This document shows, one piece after another, positions 26,101 to 43,702 of a DNA stretch of 64,000 bases. Both the position numbers and the translations under genes were made by a program. Each line of letters starts with the position of its first letter. Within the stretch, counting starts at the first letter, position 1. Source of the DNA: Baylisascaris procyonis (taxonomy: Eukaryota > Nematoda > Chromadorea > Rhabditida > Ascarididae); contig JAZARR010000088.1 in NCBI GenBank assembly GCA_037389465.1, forward strand, positions 1,860,001 through 1,924,000. Direction: 5' to 3'. The notes beneath the pieces are model-generated. The model made no database searches, was not told the DNA's origin, and was given only the letters and a program-made list of their open reading frames with translations.

Positions 26101-29100
26101 GATATAAAGAATGAGTTAAAGGTGTTATCAAACCCGGAGTTCTTGTCAGAGGGAACTGCAATCAAGGATCTGGCGAATCCAGATCGTGTCCTCATTGGAG
26201 GCGAAAGTTCTGAGAAAGGCCTTGCCGCAGTAGCACAACTTGTTCAGATCTATGAACATTGGGTACCGAAGGAACGCATTATTACGACGAACACTTGGTC
26301 CTCAGAATTGACTAAACTGGTTGGTTATTTATTTGGGCCGGTTATCGTCTCATCGCACAATATCTGTGTTTGCTATTTTTTACTGGAAAGAACTTGGAGT
26401 CGAGATGCGTCACCATACGCGTTCGTGAGCCGCTGCGTTATAGACTTGAGTTGCATATAATTGGCCATGATTTCTTTCTAGCTTTAATGACCAGTCTTAT
26501 AAACTATGTAAAAAGAGGAGTAACCGTACAACCGAAACAACTATTCACTAACTTGGAGAAAATGAGTGACCATATTTACTGTTGCCGATTTCAGCGCGTT
26601 TTTTGAACACTTTTATTTAGGAGATCACTTAGAGGATTCCCCTTTCAAGGTGTTCAACTCTTTATCTTCTCGTAATAAGAGAAGCTTTAAAATTTCTGAG
26701 AGAACCGGCATTTTTTAAAGATAAAAAAAGTTTTATCGATCAACTTTGACTTAAGTTTTGTGCAGTGTTGGTCCTCCACTATGAAAAAATTTGCGAAGAG
26801 GGAGAATGAATTCGTTGAAATTAGTGGCAATTAAGAAAAAGAATGTGTAAATGGATTTCTGTCTGAACAGTTTTGGGAGCGAGCAGCGAAAGCGGAGATT
26901 ATTAGATTGCATAATAAATGCAAATAAACGTATATTCGATGGCTATGCTATTAGACGATGTATTCGAGTTATGTTCACTGAAAAACGAAGCGACTTCTTT
27001 ACGGAGATTATGATGAATAACAGCTTCAATTTTCCGCTTTTCAGCTGATTAAGTTTTAAATATGTTTTATGAAGAAATATTATTTGAATGGTGCTTCAAA
27101 GAATTGCTCTGTTTAGGCGGCGAATGCATTTTTGGCACAGCGAATCTCAAGTATTAATGCCGTGTCGGCGATTTGTGAGGCAACCGGCGCGGATGTGCGT
27201 GAAGTGGCGCATGCGGTCGGGCACGATTCACGTATCGGCAACCGATTTTTGCAAGCTAGTGTCGGTAGGTTGAGGCTATAGTTTTGAAATCCGTAGCCAA
27301 ATTCTGAAGCGCGGAAAATTTTCTTTCATCTAATTATTTAAGTAGGACAGCACGAACAGCAGGCAACTGTTAATGAGAATTGAGAGCTAAAGGTTGATGA
27401 TACAAAGCTTCTACAGTAATAGTTCTTTGCTTTTTATCAGTTTCAACGCGGAATAGATGAATTATTCCACTCTAATAGCATCATACTTTAACATCCTAGG
27501 TAAAGAACGGGGTGATATGATAATTATATGGCTGTAAAATAGTACTCAATAAAGTGCGGTGCACTTTTCACTTTCTGTTGCTGTGCATACGAAGGGATTC
27601 GTTTAGAGTAAATGTTCACTTGGTGTGGTTTATAATTTTGCAATTTTGCGATTTTTTTTTTTGTATAATGATGTAACTTTTTGAATTGCAGGTTTTGGAG
27701 GTAGCTGCTTCCAGAAGGATGTTCTTAGTCTTGTTTACCTCGCCGAATCGCTCAACCTTCATCAGGTTGCAGACTACTGGTTGGGGGTGCGTTTTTATTT
27801 ATTCCATATTACGTTTTTTTTCTAATCCTCTATTAACGCTTTAATAAAATGTGAGGCTTTTTATTCCAACCTTAGATGATGCCTTCATTTCAATCGTTGG
27901 TTTGTAATAGAAGAGGACGGGAGAGGAAGGAGGTAGTGAATATTTTGGTTGATCTCGGAACTGTTTTTCCTTTTCGGTACGGTCGTTTGTGATATTTTTT
28001 GTTAAGGTCGTTGAGATTAATCGGTGGCAAAGGAGACGTTTTGCTGACAAAATTATTTCTGAATTATTCAACACTGTTACCGATAAGAAGATAACGATTT
28101 TTGGCTTCGCTTTCAAGAAGAACACGGCTGATACGAGGTAAACAGCTATGATTTTTTCGAAGATAAAAACAAGAGTCGATTTTAGAATTGTTATCATAAA
28201 AATGGCTTGTTGATCGATTCGGGCAATGCCGTATGAATCCCAGGACTCAGTATCTTCGTGCTCTATCTCTTCCACAGTTGCAAACCTGTATCACCTAGGT
28301 AAAGGAAGAGAGGAATAAAGTGGCTTTATGATGTATGGTCACTTCATTAGATCAACAAATCCTTTTTCCGTTCATTTGGAAAGCTGATTGCATTAATAGC
28401 AAAGCCCATCAATGGCAGCCAACAGCGGTCGTAGAACAATGAAAAAGCTTATCAAATTGAGATAGATGGTTTATGCCTGGGAAAGTTTACTGCTGTTTGA
28501 AAATGGTGTGGGAACAGTCGAGTATCTATCTGTGTGCAATCTAGTATTTAGCCAAGCTTTCAAATTTAACTCCATCTGCTTCTCTACATGAACTAATTTT
28601 TTTTTTTTTTTGAAGCGGAGATAGCGTTGGTTTCTGTTTCAGTGACTGAAATTGATGAAGCCATGAAATTCAGCCACTGCCAGCTTTCAATGCCATAATC
28701 TGAGTGTTTCTTATGGATACAAAATAATTTCGATAGAAAGTTGTTCTCAGTTGAAAAGTAAGCTTAGTGAGTGGGGAGTCTAAAATTCTTCAGTGTTTCA
28801 GTACGATCGGCTCCAATATTTCAGGAATCTCTAGCGGTTTGGAATTGTGTCTTAACCATTGATAACGTAATTCCTTCTTTCGTCTATTTCTCCATCTTTC
28901 TATCTTCTCACCCTTCCTTTTCTTCACTTTTTGAGTTGAAAATAGAAGGAAACCAGTAATTGTACTTCTAGATAGATAAATAGTATAAATTTCAATTTTA
29001 GAGAGTCGTCGGCAATCTACGTGACGAAATATCTTTTGGATGAAGGAGCGCGGATAGTAATTTGTGATCCTAAGGTACCGGAGTCCCAAGTACGCTATGA

Positions 29101-31027
29101 GTTGAATCAGGTATCACCGAAGGAAACTGGTATGTTTCATACTATAACTGTTTTCGATATGCTTCTGCTGTTACGTAATCTTAGTTGCATTTCTGAAAGT
29201 TTTGAATTTTAGCCACGAAAATGAAAATCTTCGAGATCCGTTTAGATATGACAAGGCAGGTAAAAGTAATGGTGAGAAAATAATTGATTTTCTGAAATGA
29301 AGACCTTATGGAGTTCATGTTTTCATTCTGACTGTAACTCATGAGCAAAATAGTCTCATTTATGGTGTGAATTTTAATCTGCCTTTATATCGATTTTGTT
29401 GTTTGAGAACATATCTTTAGCGTAAGCAGTTTGCTGCATCATTTTAGAAATCCTCTCTTTTGATTGCAACCATTTTTGTTTCATATGAGAATACATGCTG
29501 TATAAAAAGTTAAGACATCGATCTTGTAATACGTTTGCTTAATTTTCCCACTAGTAAGAGTAATAGATTTTATAATCATTTATGCAAATTTACCTTTTTG
29601 AACTGTCATTTGAAGCATTTTCAACTGTGCTTTTAGACAAAACGGTGTGGATTTATTGATAAACTGAAGGGAGTAAATATTGTCGCCTTGTTTTTGCTGG
29701 CTAAAATTCAGTCATTAATTAGACCTGTTTCTAATTTTATATAGGATTCAACTTCTAGTTGATAAATTGGTATCTGTGGAGCGCGATCCTTATGTGGCGG
29801 TGACTGATTCACATGCTATCGTCATTCTCACGGAATGGGACGAATTCAAGGTATCTTCATTTAATTGTTGCATTTCATCAATTCATTTTATATGCCCTTC
29901 AATCGTTACCACTACGATATACATTTAATAAGCACAACAAGATTGCTTACTTGATGAATTCGTCATTTTCATCGTTCTGCTTAAGATGTTTTATCCCATT
30001 TTAATCTGATTGGATTTGCTTTTATTGTTAGAAAAATTCATTTTATTGGCGGTAAGCGTCGCAAATTCGAATTTATTTTAATCTTCATATTTACAAATCA
30101 CTTACTGACGGATATTTGATTTCTTTTTAGTCGTTTTTCTCAAAACGATTTTAATGGGAAGTAACGTTTGTTGATTAGTTTGTAGCTTTTATTTTTTTTT
30201 TTTTGAATCCTTTTTTTGTGCGTTTTATTCACCACATAATAAATATATGACGGTCCCTTTGAATATCATTCGTGTTATATCAGCTATCTGTGTGCGTTAA
30301 ATCCATAGAGGGAAAAAATATTGCTGACAGTTGTGAATTCCGCTAATGAAAAGCATAATTTCCATGCTGTGATATCAATTTCAACAGGTTATCTATTCTA
30401 CACGCTATCGAGATGTTTCTATGAGAAATTCACTATGCTAGCTAAATTCATATCTATGCACGTGTGTCTGTTTATTATTCTGGCGATCTGTCTCGTAGTT
30501 TTAACCCACCAACCACTAAAGTTGTGGTGGTGAAATTCGGTGAAAACTCGACCGCCATACGATAGCTTAAATTCAATTCCGATCTATTTGTTGATCTTCT
30601 GTTTGAGTTTTTAAATGTTCCATAAAATTTGCACATGCAAATTTTTCTTAAAGTTGGAATGTGGACCAAAGAGGATTTGTTAGTGGAGGTTTCGTACATT
30701 CAGTTGGTTCTGTTGGAGGGCTTGTGCAAGATATTGTTTGACTGTTTTTCGTGAATATTTAGACAATAGATGATTAGATTGCAAAAAAGAAGTGCGTATT
30801 GTGCTAATCTCTCTGATGCGCTTTTCTGGAAGTTTAGGTTGGTTGATCATATTGGTTTTTTTTTTTTTAAGGAATACGACTATAAACGTCTCTATGCCTC
30901 TATGACACATCCGGCATCTGTGTTTGATGGACGTCTAATCGTCGATCAGAAGAGGTTGCGTCAGATCGGCTTCCGTGTCTTTGCGATAGGATCTGCTCCA
31001 GCTCAGTCATACAATCTCTGTTTTTGA
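23156..31027 (+). CDS. sqv-4: UDP-glucose 6-dehydrogenase (SQV-4/UGDH)
   Basis: Cytosolic NAD-dependent enzyme oxidising UDP-glucose to UDP-glucuronate, the precursor for glycosaminoglycan chains. Eleven exons: 23156-23173, 24089-24241, 24906-25043, 25729-25899, 26122-26319, 27117-27264, 27692-27786, 28007-28137, 29002-29129, 29759-29850 and 30872-31027. All phases agree, giving 475 aa, close to the usual length. Visible: the NAD-binding [10 protein letters not shown] (about 12-21), [60 protein letters not shown] (Lys225, equivalent to human Lys220), [10 protein letters not shown] with catalytic Cys281 and Asp285, the central helix and the C-terminal UDP-binding domain to IFGFAFKKN and [10 protein letters not shown]. 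Exon 1 encodes only MSTFQQ but has a consensus donor (CAG/GTGAGT) and joins in phase at a strong acceptor before 24089. An in-frame ATG at 24068 gives another possible N-terminus. Residue 348 is Ala where UGDHs have Gly in K-D/N-T-G-D-T-R. The acceptor before 26122 is pyrimidine-poor. Confidence 0.95.
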
Positions 31028-31261
31028 ATCTTTTTTATTGGGGTCACTTCTCATTGATGTCTTATAGTTGATTATTTACTTCTGGTGCCATTATGCTTCC
31101 CTATTGCTTACTGCCAAACAATGAATTACTTGCGTATTGGATCTTTTGAATGCTTATTGCATATTAACTGTTTACGGTTTTTTTGATTTTTTCATGTGCT
31201 TTCCTGGTTTCTTTATTCTTGTCTATTAAACTTCTCATAAATTGCAGACGAGAAATCTAAC

Positions 31262-31267
31262 AATAAA
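31262..31267 (+). terminator. Candidate polyadenylation signal of sqv-4
   Basis: AATAAA 235 nt after the sqv-4 stop codon, the first such hexamer downstream in this strand. Confidence 0.5.
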
Positions 31268-31798
31268 TCTTAAAATTTTGAAAAGTATTACAATCTAAGG
31301 AAGAAGCAGTCCATCACTTTGGAACTGATTGTTTTGTGATGCTGTTGATTTCGAGTAATGGATATTTTTATTGGGGGAGGGGGGGGGGGTTATTTATTGC
31401 GGTTGATTGAAGCATTAATCCAAGCCTTTATCTGTACTGATCGTGCGTGCTGGTGAATTACGTTATTCACGGCGCTAGATTTCGTGACGCTCTAGCCACA
31501 CTATAAGTAAGAGTTTTGAAGTGGTATTAGTTGCTTCTGATGGTTTGTTTTTATATCCATCTACAGTTTTTTACTTCCTGGAATTTCTTATTGAAGGCGG
31601 CAACTAGCCACTTTTCGGATCTGGAAGTCTCTATAGACAGAGAATTTACTGCCTGCACCAATGTTACGGTTTGCACGTTTCGGTGATTTTATAGTCTGTT
31701 GCTGTCAAATCACATTCATTGTTCGCTGTCTTTTTTCGTGGTGCTTTCTGTCGTTGCACAAGTTCCTCTAATCAAGCAACGTTCGCTTTGTTTTCTCT

Positions 31799-31868
31799 AT
31801 GTGTGCGAGTGTATGTGTATGTGTATGTGTATGTATGTGTGTGTATGTGTGTGTATGTGTGTGTGTGC
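31799..31868 (+). repeat. TG/TGTA microsatellite
   Basis: About 70 bp of alternating GTGTAT and GTGT units. The Cys/Val-rich open frames through it are artefacts of the repeat. Confidence 0.95.
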
Positions 31869-34800
31869 ATCGCATTTGATCTGACTGTCCCGAACACGCG
31901 CTAAAAATATGCACAAGATTGATCTGTGATGTTGACGTTTGCAACGCGGTGCTCGTTGCTACAAATATTTTCTATTGTGCCAAGTGTGCGCTTTGCATTT
32001 ATTCAAGCCTTCTAATTATCCAGCGTACTACATCTCTTGCATCCATTTTTGGCCTTTATTCCTACTTGGAATGGTTTAATATGTTCTTTTTTTGTTGGAA
32101 TAAACCGTTTGGGGTTTCTATGTTGTTCATAGCGTATTTCTCAGCATTGCCTTTGATGAGGATAACGTATTTGTATTTATTTGGCATCGCATTGACTTCA
32201 TATCTAATTTCAAATGTGGATTAACCACGATGAAGAAAAAAAGGCTCAGACTGATTGTATAGTGAGCAAGAACCTAAGTGCATAGCTTTTTTTTTTCTTT
32301 TAAGTGGGGAGGAAGTTGAAGGAAAGTCGACAACGTCGACTAAACAACGGCTTCTATTTTCGGTATAATCAGCAATCAAACGCGATGGTGATCAACTTGT
32401 CATTGTTTAAGTGGAATCGGTGGGGTACCCTCATGGAATCTAATGATGATATTCTTTGAATGAGGTAAGCTATCTCACTGATTTGAAGGCGTTTCGTCAT
32501 CTTAAAATGTATGAAATGGTTGAAGAGCATCTTCGAGCCTATAAGCAGGTGCAGCGGGTCTGTAATCATGAGCGAACTCGTTTAGTGTCCAGAAATGGAC
32601 ATCTTTAGTTTCATACTGGCGGTTGAAGGGGTCAACCAGAACTTCAGGTGGGAGTGCAAGGAGGAGAAGAGGTGGAACGTCACCAGTTCAAAACAAATAT
32701 GGGTTGGATTCCAGTTAAAGATACTGAACATTTGCGGAAAACAGGGACTGCAGATGCATGCGCTTGGGGAGTGATCCGTCCGTTGGAGGTCTCCAGTTAG
32801 TTGCGAAATAGGGACACCACCTACCTCAGCTACAAAGTGTCAGGTGTACTCATGAAGCTGTTGTACTATTGTTCTAGGTGAATGTTTCACAATACAAGGA
32901 TAATTTCACCACATTGCACTTCTGCGAACCCCACTATTTCGAGATTTGTTGCCACTAAGTTTGGCATAGGAAACACCCATGCAGCGAAAAAGAAACCCAC
33001 AAATTTCAGGAACTTCAAAGCATCCTCAATGAGCGAACATATCACGATTTTGGCTTGACAAATGGCATCTACACTATAAAAAATTCATGCAGTTTGGAAA
33101 ATTTTAGCGACAGCCATCTTGTAAAACCGTAGTCAAGATTGACTGAGTGACGTTTCATAGCAAAAAAAGGGTGAGGAATCACGTGAAACATGCTTATTAT
33201 TTTACAAAATAATGAAAAATTGAACGAGGAAGGTGCCTCGATCTGTGCTTCATCTTTAGCAGCCTTTTTGCATTTCCTATGCATAAACATGGTTTGTCGT
33301 ACCTTTCTGTTTGTGTTTTTTATATTTGCATCAAGCCGTTACCCCGTGGTAGTGTGTATGAATCGAACACCGTACGATACGAAGTTGACGTAAATTCTTC
33401 ATAAGTTTCTCGGACATTTGCATGATTGTGCAAATATAGTGGGTCTCATTTGAACAACACTGTGCCTAAATATTCCACATGGGATGTCGATTACGGTACC
33501 ATTTCAAGCGGCGTCACTAGTGCAGTACTATAATTTTCCGGGGTTTCTCGGCGGACGATTTGCAACTTCTAATAGCCAACGATCCAGAAGAGTTTTGATT
33601 TATGAAAGCTAAACTCCTTTTATTTGAATCTTTTTCTTATGCAAATCTGTTTGAGATAACCTTACTTACTTTTAGCATTTTACTTAGATTAGCATTTCGT
33701 TTTATTCATAAATTTATCAAATTTCAATTCTTTTATCACCCACAAGCTTCGATCAATGGCCACTTGTCGATAGAGCCATTGCGCGTATACTGTGAGCTAC
33801 AATGACAACACGGTTGATGACTTGAGGAATGGTCGAACATTCAGAACGAGTAAGCTTTATGTTGGCGAATATTCACCACGTTCATCCTTAGTGGGCGATG
33901 CTAAAGAATAGCGAAGCGAACCCGAAGAACCTTTTGCTTGGGAATCCTGCAATATCATCATATATATGGTCCAAATCGATTATTTCCACATATACGTGAG
34001 CCTATCGCCCGTTGAAGAATGTTTCACAAATATTAGCGGCTTAATTGCTTCTGAATTTCTCAATGATTCAGAAGGGGTTGGTCAGTTAAATATAAATGAC
34101 CTAAGCTCAATATTGTGTTACTGCTATTAGCCAAACTTATTTCTATTAGCGTTATCAATGCGATCTTCATCTCGAATGGTGATCTTTGATGTGTTACCTA
34201 TTCGCAAGTGGGGGATAAATTCATATTAAGCATGAAATATTGCACAAATATTTTGAAACGGTTTCAATCTAATGCTTTGTGGTCGCATTTGCGATAGTTA
34301 ATCACTCATTACACCTTAACCAATATAATAGAACGGCTATAAAACCAACAACGTGACTATCAGCATACATCTCCTCTCCGCAGTAATAGTTTTGAATGAT
34401 GGGAGAGGAAAAAACGAGAGAATCAGTGATGAATGGATCACCATCATGAAGAATCGCGTAAAATCTTTCACCGCTTGCCTAAATTCTTCTATCGTTTCGA
34501 TTCTTTCCCTTTCACCTCCTTACCTTCTTCCACACCTAGAAAGTTTTTCTTTCGCGGAGGTTTTCAAAGATCCACTTTGAGTTGAACTTTAAAAGTTTTA
34601 ATTACTGAATAAAATATCCTTAGAATCCTCATAATAAAACAATAAAATAATATTCAATATCCTCAGAATTTCAGCTTTCCTCTTGGATCACATTTTTATC
34701 GCACTCCTCCAATTTATCACTCTGTAAATCTTCTTGATTAGTAGGCGGCGTTTTTTGCACCGGAAATGCGTAAACATAACGGAATGCTCAATTATCCTCA

Positions 34801-35053
34801 AAGAAAAGGTTTTATAAGTCCTCCTCTGTCTTGGATCTCTTTGCTCTAATACCTCAGTGGATCACAGTCACGTTTATTTGGAGGTTGTATTTGGGCTTTT
34901 GATGTGCAGTTTATATCGGTTGAATTTCATAAACAGCAACACACTCTCAAAAATAACAATACGCTTAGTGAAATGGTCTGAGTCAAGGATTCAGAAAGAA
35001 TTGGAACCATCTTCCTGGATGGGAGGAGAGGGAGGGTATTAGCAATACAACGA

Positions 35054-35293
35054 TTATGTGCGTTGTTTGGCGGTGAAAGAATGGCGGATAACCAGCAAGC
35101 GAAAGGAGGGCTTCTTGAGCTCCGAGGACGTGGAGCGACGTTTCCGTGACAGGTCGTGCGGAGAAGGCTTGTCATCGTCGACGAACATAGGAAAGGCACC
35201 GTCTTTCATAAAGAGTGGCACCAATTCGGGTGGCCAGATACCTTCGCAGATCATTTGCGTTTGCGGCACTCTGCTCAGCTTCCCTTCTTTCAC
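35054..35293 (-). CDS. Probable terminal exon of an unrecognised gene
   Basis: An 80-codon minus-strand frame after a fair acceptor (CTTTGCAG before 35293), ending at a TAA at 35054-35056. Its GC content (roughly half) stands out from the AT-rich surroundings, which favours real coding sequence. It starts VKEGKLSRVPQTQMICEG and contains IWPPELVPLFMKDGAFP, FVDDDKPSPHD, a basic SRKRRS patch and FRLLVIRHSF. The R-L-L-V-I-R-H string recalls the start of the histidine phosphatase RH motif (UBASH3-like proteins), but the expected continuation is absent because the frame stops ten residues later. It could be a truncated relic, a C-terminal exon, or an exon that really ends at a GT within FRLL/V. No upstream exon was found between it and the K2P gene 720 bp away on the same strand. 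Confidence 0.4.
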   Translation of the reverse strand: MKEGKLSRVPQTQMICEGIWPPELVPLFMKDGAFPMFVDDDKPSPHDLSRKRRSTSSELKKPSFRLLVIRHSFTAKQRT

Positions 35294-36015
35294 CTGCAAA
35301 GTTTGCCTTTAGCGTGAGTTTTTGAACTCTGCCAATTAACTCTATACCGTTATCATGTTCGTTTTTTCTTCGATAGAACCAAACGCGAAACAGCGATGAG
35401 ACTACACTTATCTCTAGAAGTGCTTCATGTGGGAGCGCCTTTGCCAACAAAGTGAGACTTCATTTCCTGAATTCATTGCAGTTCAAAACATGACACCTTC
35501 CAGAACAACCTTTACTGGTTAACTGGTCAACCAAGCACAGTCAGCTGTCAAGAATTGCAGAATGCTCGAGCGTTTAATCTTCATTTGTTCTGCTTCTATT
35601 GACCTTTGCGATATTTCCTCTCCTTTGGTTGCTACCGAATAGTTTGTAGGATTGTCGGGACGTCGTTCGTTTCAGTAGAGATCGCTATTTGTAGATAGAA
35701 TTGAGCAGTTGAAATTCTCCGAATGAAACTCATAAATTAAAGACTTGATAGGCCGATCAATGCGATTAATGTTAGGACGATCGAATAAAAAAATTTGCAA
35801 CTTTTAATGCGCCATATTTTAGCTATTTTCATTCGCTGAAAATATCCAACTACGAATAAAAACGAATTTATACCGATGATATTAAATGATGTATAATTAG
35901 ATGTCGAAATAAACGAATTAGTCGACAAAGAAAAGCCGGGGATCTGATATGGCGATTATGTAAACCTCGAAATTTCAATTAATGGAAATTGTTCTAATGG
36001 AATTCCGTAAGAAAG
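35294..36015. other. Region between the K2P stop codon and the 35-kb exon
   Basis: About 720 bp that should hold the K2P 3' UTR. I see no clear AATAAA on the minus strand and no convincing exon. The open frame at 35294-35450 on the minus strand extends past the 35-kb acceptor but has no recognisable content. Confidence 0.4.
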
Positions 36016-40228
<4,213 letters not shown>

Positions 40229-40553
40229 CTGAAAAATATTTCTGAAATTAACTCGATTCACTTCCGAGGGAAAACTTAGCTTCTGTTAATATGATAGGCA
40301 TATATGCATGTGAGGTTCTCAAAGTTGGTTAGCCTTCGAAAAGTGAAGCGAGAAGGTAAAGCAGATGCCAAAGCGTATAACTCCTGTCTCGTAGTCACTG
40401 AATGTAGTGATAGTTTATGAAAACTTTGTGTTCATTTCACGTTTTCTCTGATCTGCGCAAATTTTTTTTTCAGATTTGCACATACTGTCATTCTTTAGAA
40501 GCAAGTTATATTTTATGAAGTTTTTGATGAGCAGTGGGAACATTGTTCTCAAA

Positions 40554-40620
40554 AAGAGACAAACCTGGGAACTTCCAATTTACGGACAAAGGCTGCATCA
40601 CTGAGCTACCACCGACGCTT
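40554..40620 (-). pseudogene. tRNA-like relic (decayed tRNA or tRNA-derived SINE head)
   Basis: On the minus strand GGTGGTAGCTCAGTGATGCA matches a Pol III A box with its D-loop. About 30 nt further on, CCCAGGTTTGTCTC resembles a B box/T arm (consensus GGTTCGANTCC) with substitutions. Acceptor and anticodon stems do not pair cleanly, so a working tRNA is unlikely. Confidence 0.4.
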
Positions 40621-43088
40621 TACTGCCCATTATTTTATGTTTAGGTTTCGTTAGTTTTAGTGCCTAGATAATCAAACACGCCTGATGGGAGTATAACGCA
40701 AACAGTAGGACGATAGAATCATTTCACAAGTGTTTGTTTAATACAACTTCTTCCATCTTTACAACTTTATAATCATAATTATCACCTAAGTCCGAGCTGG
40801 ACTAAAAAACTTGGCTGTAATATAAGACGTTAACCACATATCGTCTAAAGTTTATGCTAATGGAGTTAAAAATTCAAAAATTTCGGCATTAACAAAGCAT
40901 CATCACGTTATGGATGCTTCGAAGCACAATGACTGTGATGCAGATAGCCACCTGTAAAATTGAAGCAGCAAACTTGAAAGAAGGCGCAATTTAGGTTCAA
41001 TTGAGTGAAATCTTTAGACTCCGAAAGCAATCGGTGTATTTTTCCGTTGCAACGGATATTTGTCGAACTGTGAAGAACTGCTAAAGATATCTCCACCTTC
41101 TCATTTGTCCGAAGCTCCTGCGGCGTTGATACTAAAGATTTTCCATCCTATTTGGGAACGTTAAGAATGAAGCAATACATTAATATGGCTGGCAGTTGCA
41201 TGTGAACAGAAAGGTAAAAAAAAAAAATTCCTAAATAGGCTTAAAAGGTTTGCAATGAAAGTTGGAACTTCACACCAACATCAATTTCTACTTTGGTCAA
41301 AACCGGAACTGCAGTTATTTATATAGAATAGTAGTTTCCAACCTATTAAATATCCCATATCAGTAGGTTGAATGAAGTAGATTGTTTATTTGGAAAAGAC
41401 AATCACCTTATCTAATAATGGCGTTTTGCCGCAGCTGTCACGAACCTCAAAGTACGACGACAACGATAGTATCAAATGGAATTAATTGATGACGCGATTA
41501 TTACCTTTTATCGTGCAGTAAACAACAACACGTTCACTCAAACTTATGTGCATTCGATATTCTAAAAAAAAAAAAAAAAAAAAAACTGCGAAAAAATGCT
41601 CTCCAAGGAAATATGATAGGAAATCGGTTATTTGATCTTGTGAACGTTAACCATGACTATGAGAAATGGTAATAAACAATAGTGATTACAGGTCTTAAAA
41701 TGATCATTGTGGTTCATTGAAATCTTATCGCGTCAATGTTTTAGCACCTGAGATCATGATTAGAAAAACGTCTGACGTCATGACATCATGTGATATTGGC
41801 ATTTTTACAAATTTGTTTTTTTTTAATATTTATATGCGTAAACTCTCATTATATATTGTATTCGCTCATCTCATGTACCCCAAAGCACTGAAAATTTTTT
41901 TTTTTTTTTGCCTCAAATGAGCGACTATGGCAACTCATTCTCATATTCGTTTACTCAACAAATTCATATTTGTTTCATGGCGATTTTTGAAGGGAAACTC
42001 TTCGTGAAAAAACAGCCTAAAATTGTGTTTGTACAAATAGACACATAAAATAAATTTTTCAAGCAATAAAAGAATTTTCTCTCTGCCATAATAAACATTT
42101 TCCGCTTCATTTCACAAGAAAAAACACTTTTTTAAATGCGCTTAGCTTTAGTGGAATCTTCACCAACATATGGTCGATCACTTGAGGGTGGTGCATTCCA
42201 ATCAATAAAAAACTCTTTCCGTAAGGAAATGCAATAGTAGTAGCTGAAATTGTGCGTCGAATAGAGGGCAATTAGAGGGTGAAAAGTGCAATGCATTTGC
42301 CACAATCTGAACTGATTAAGCGAATGCTTAAGGAATCATTTTCAATAAAAATATATTAATATTAGCATTAAATAGTCATTATATGAGGTAATCTTTTTAA
42401 AGTTCTTTGCAAATTTGCTAGGAAATTCGCCACGCCGAGCACAAAAACTCAAGAAAAGACATTTATATATTAGGCTGACTTCATGTCAAAAAATTATAAA
42501 AATTATTCGCTCCCAGAGTATTTACAACTGCCACTACAGATACTATCAGATTGTATAGCTGACGTAAAGCTTCCTATAAATTGAATGTCAGTACTAAAAG
42601 GTGCATTTATGAATTTTCTACACTTGGTCGCTTTAAGAGGAATTTTTAATAATAGCCACAAGCAAAATTTGGTATCGAGAATGGAATTCTTATTGCGTTT
42701 ATCGGAATAAAAATTGCGCGGAATGAGAACCTTTCGGCTTTTCTGTCGATAGGGTAAGTACTGGCGAAACAAGTCTCTCTCTCCTTATTAACAATTCTTT
42801 CACTTATCGCCCTTCCTCCTTATTCTGATCCTCTTCACAGAGTGAGTGCCTCAAAGTAGCCGTTAATTGCGCTATTTAAAATAGGGTTCTTTTTAAAATT
42901 CGTTTACCTCTTCAGAGCTAGGCACCATGCTCATTAAAAGAAGCAAATTGCATTTTCTCACCGTTTAAAAGATCGTCGGAAAAAGCGTTTTTCAAAGCGC
43001 AAGAAGCCGCCATGCAGAAGGCGCTCCTTACATATTCTAATATATGGGAGCAGCTTTTAATAGGTGAGAGTGAGTAGAATCACTCACT

Positions 43089-43104
43089 CCCCCCCCCCTC
43101 CCCC
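43089..43104 (+). repeat. C-rich homopolymer tract
   Basis: Fifteen C residues interrupted by a single T in otherwise AT-rich intergenic DNA. Confidence 0.9.
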
Positions 43105-43702
43105 GGATCCATTGATTATATCGAAGTGAAAGCTCCGCAAATTGCTTGATCAGTTATGTCTGGATGGCATTCACTAACGAGGAAATAGTAGTTGGGAAAG
43201 CAACTTCCTGATTCAGTAAGTCAGCTCATTACGCCGTAAATTATGACTGAACGGTTGTCAATAATTTCAAGAAAGTGCAAAAGCTCCTCAGCGTTAATGA
43301 ATGGTTGACGTTATAAAACGGCTGACGCGAACCTTCATATTTTCGCCTTCTGGAAGCAGCACAAGGACCTCAATAAGGCAAGCTACAACTAGGTCGCTTT
43401 AACAAACTAAATTTCTGATGCATCGTGAATATAGTAGTTGTTTAAACAACTTGATAAGGGCTTTAAGTGAGGCCAAAAGATAAGGATAAAGGATCCACTT
43501 TTTCTTTTCAGTATAAGGATAAAAAGCAGTGAACAAAACTCATCGCATTTTTTTCTCAGCACTGCTCCAGCATGGAAAATTATGGTCTGTTATAATCAAG
43601 TTATCATTTGCTCATTTTTTTTCCTACTTGGGATGGTAGGAAAACATCGATATGAATCAAATTTTATGAAACCACCTCATATTAGTTTTTTTTAATTTTA
43701 TT

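Larger units (their letters stand above)
31028..35053. other. Intergenic region downstream of sqv-4
   Basis: Holds the sqv-4 3' end, a G tract (31373-31389), a TG-rich microsatellite (31799-31868) and a somewhat GC-richer stretch at about 32580-33060. Open frames here are short, overlap on both strands and lack recognisable motifs. I see no gene. Confidence 0.5.

Noticed and set aside
29220..29270. Possible extra sqv-4 exon between 29129 and 29759
   Set aside because: Including it breaks phase with the neighbours; joining 29129 directly to 29759 keeps frame and gives the expected protein length.
31699..31904. Cys/Val-rich open frames
   Set aside because: Produced by the TG microsatellite; no splice sites or motifs.
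42503..42772. Candidate first exon of the K2P channel on the minus strand
   Set aside because: No ATG in frame and no consensus donor; translation is not like a K2P N-terminus.
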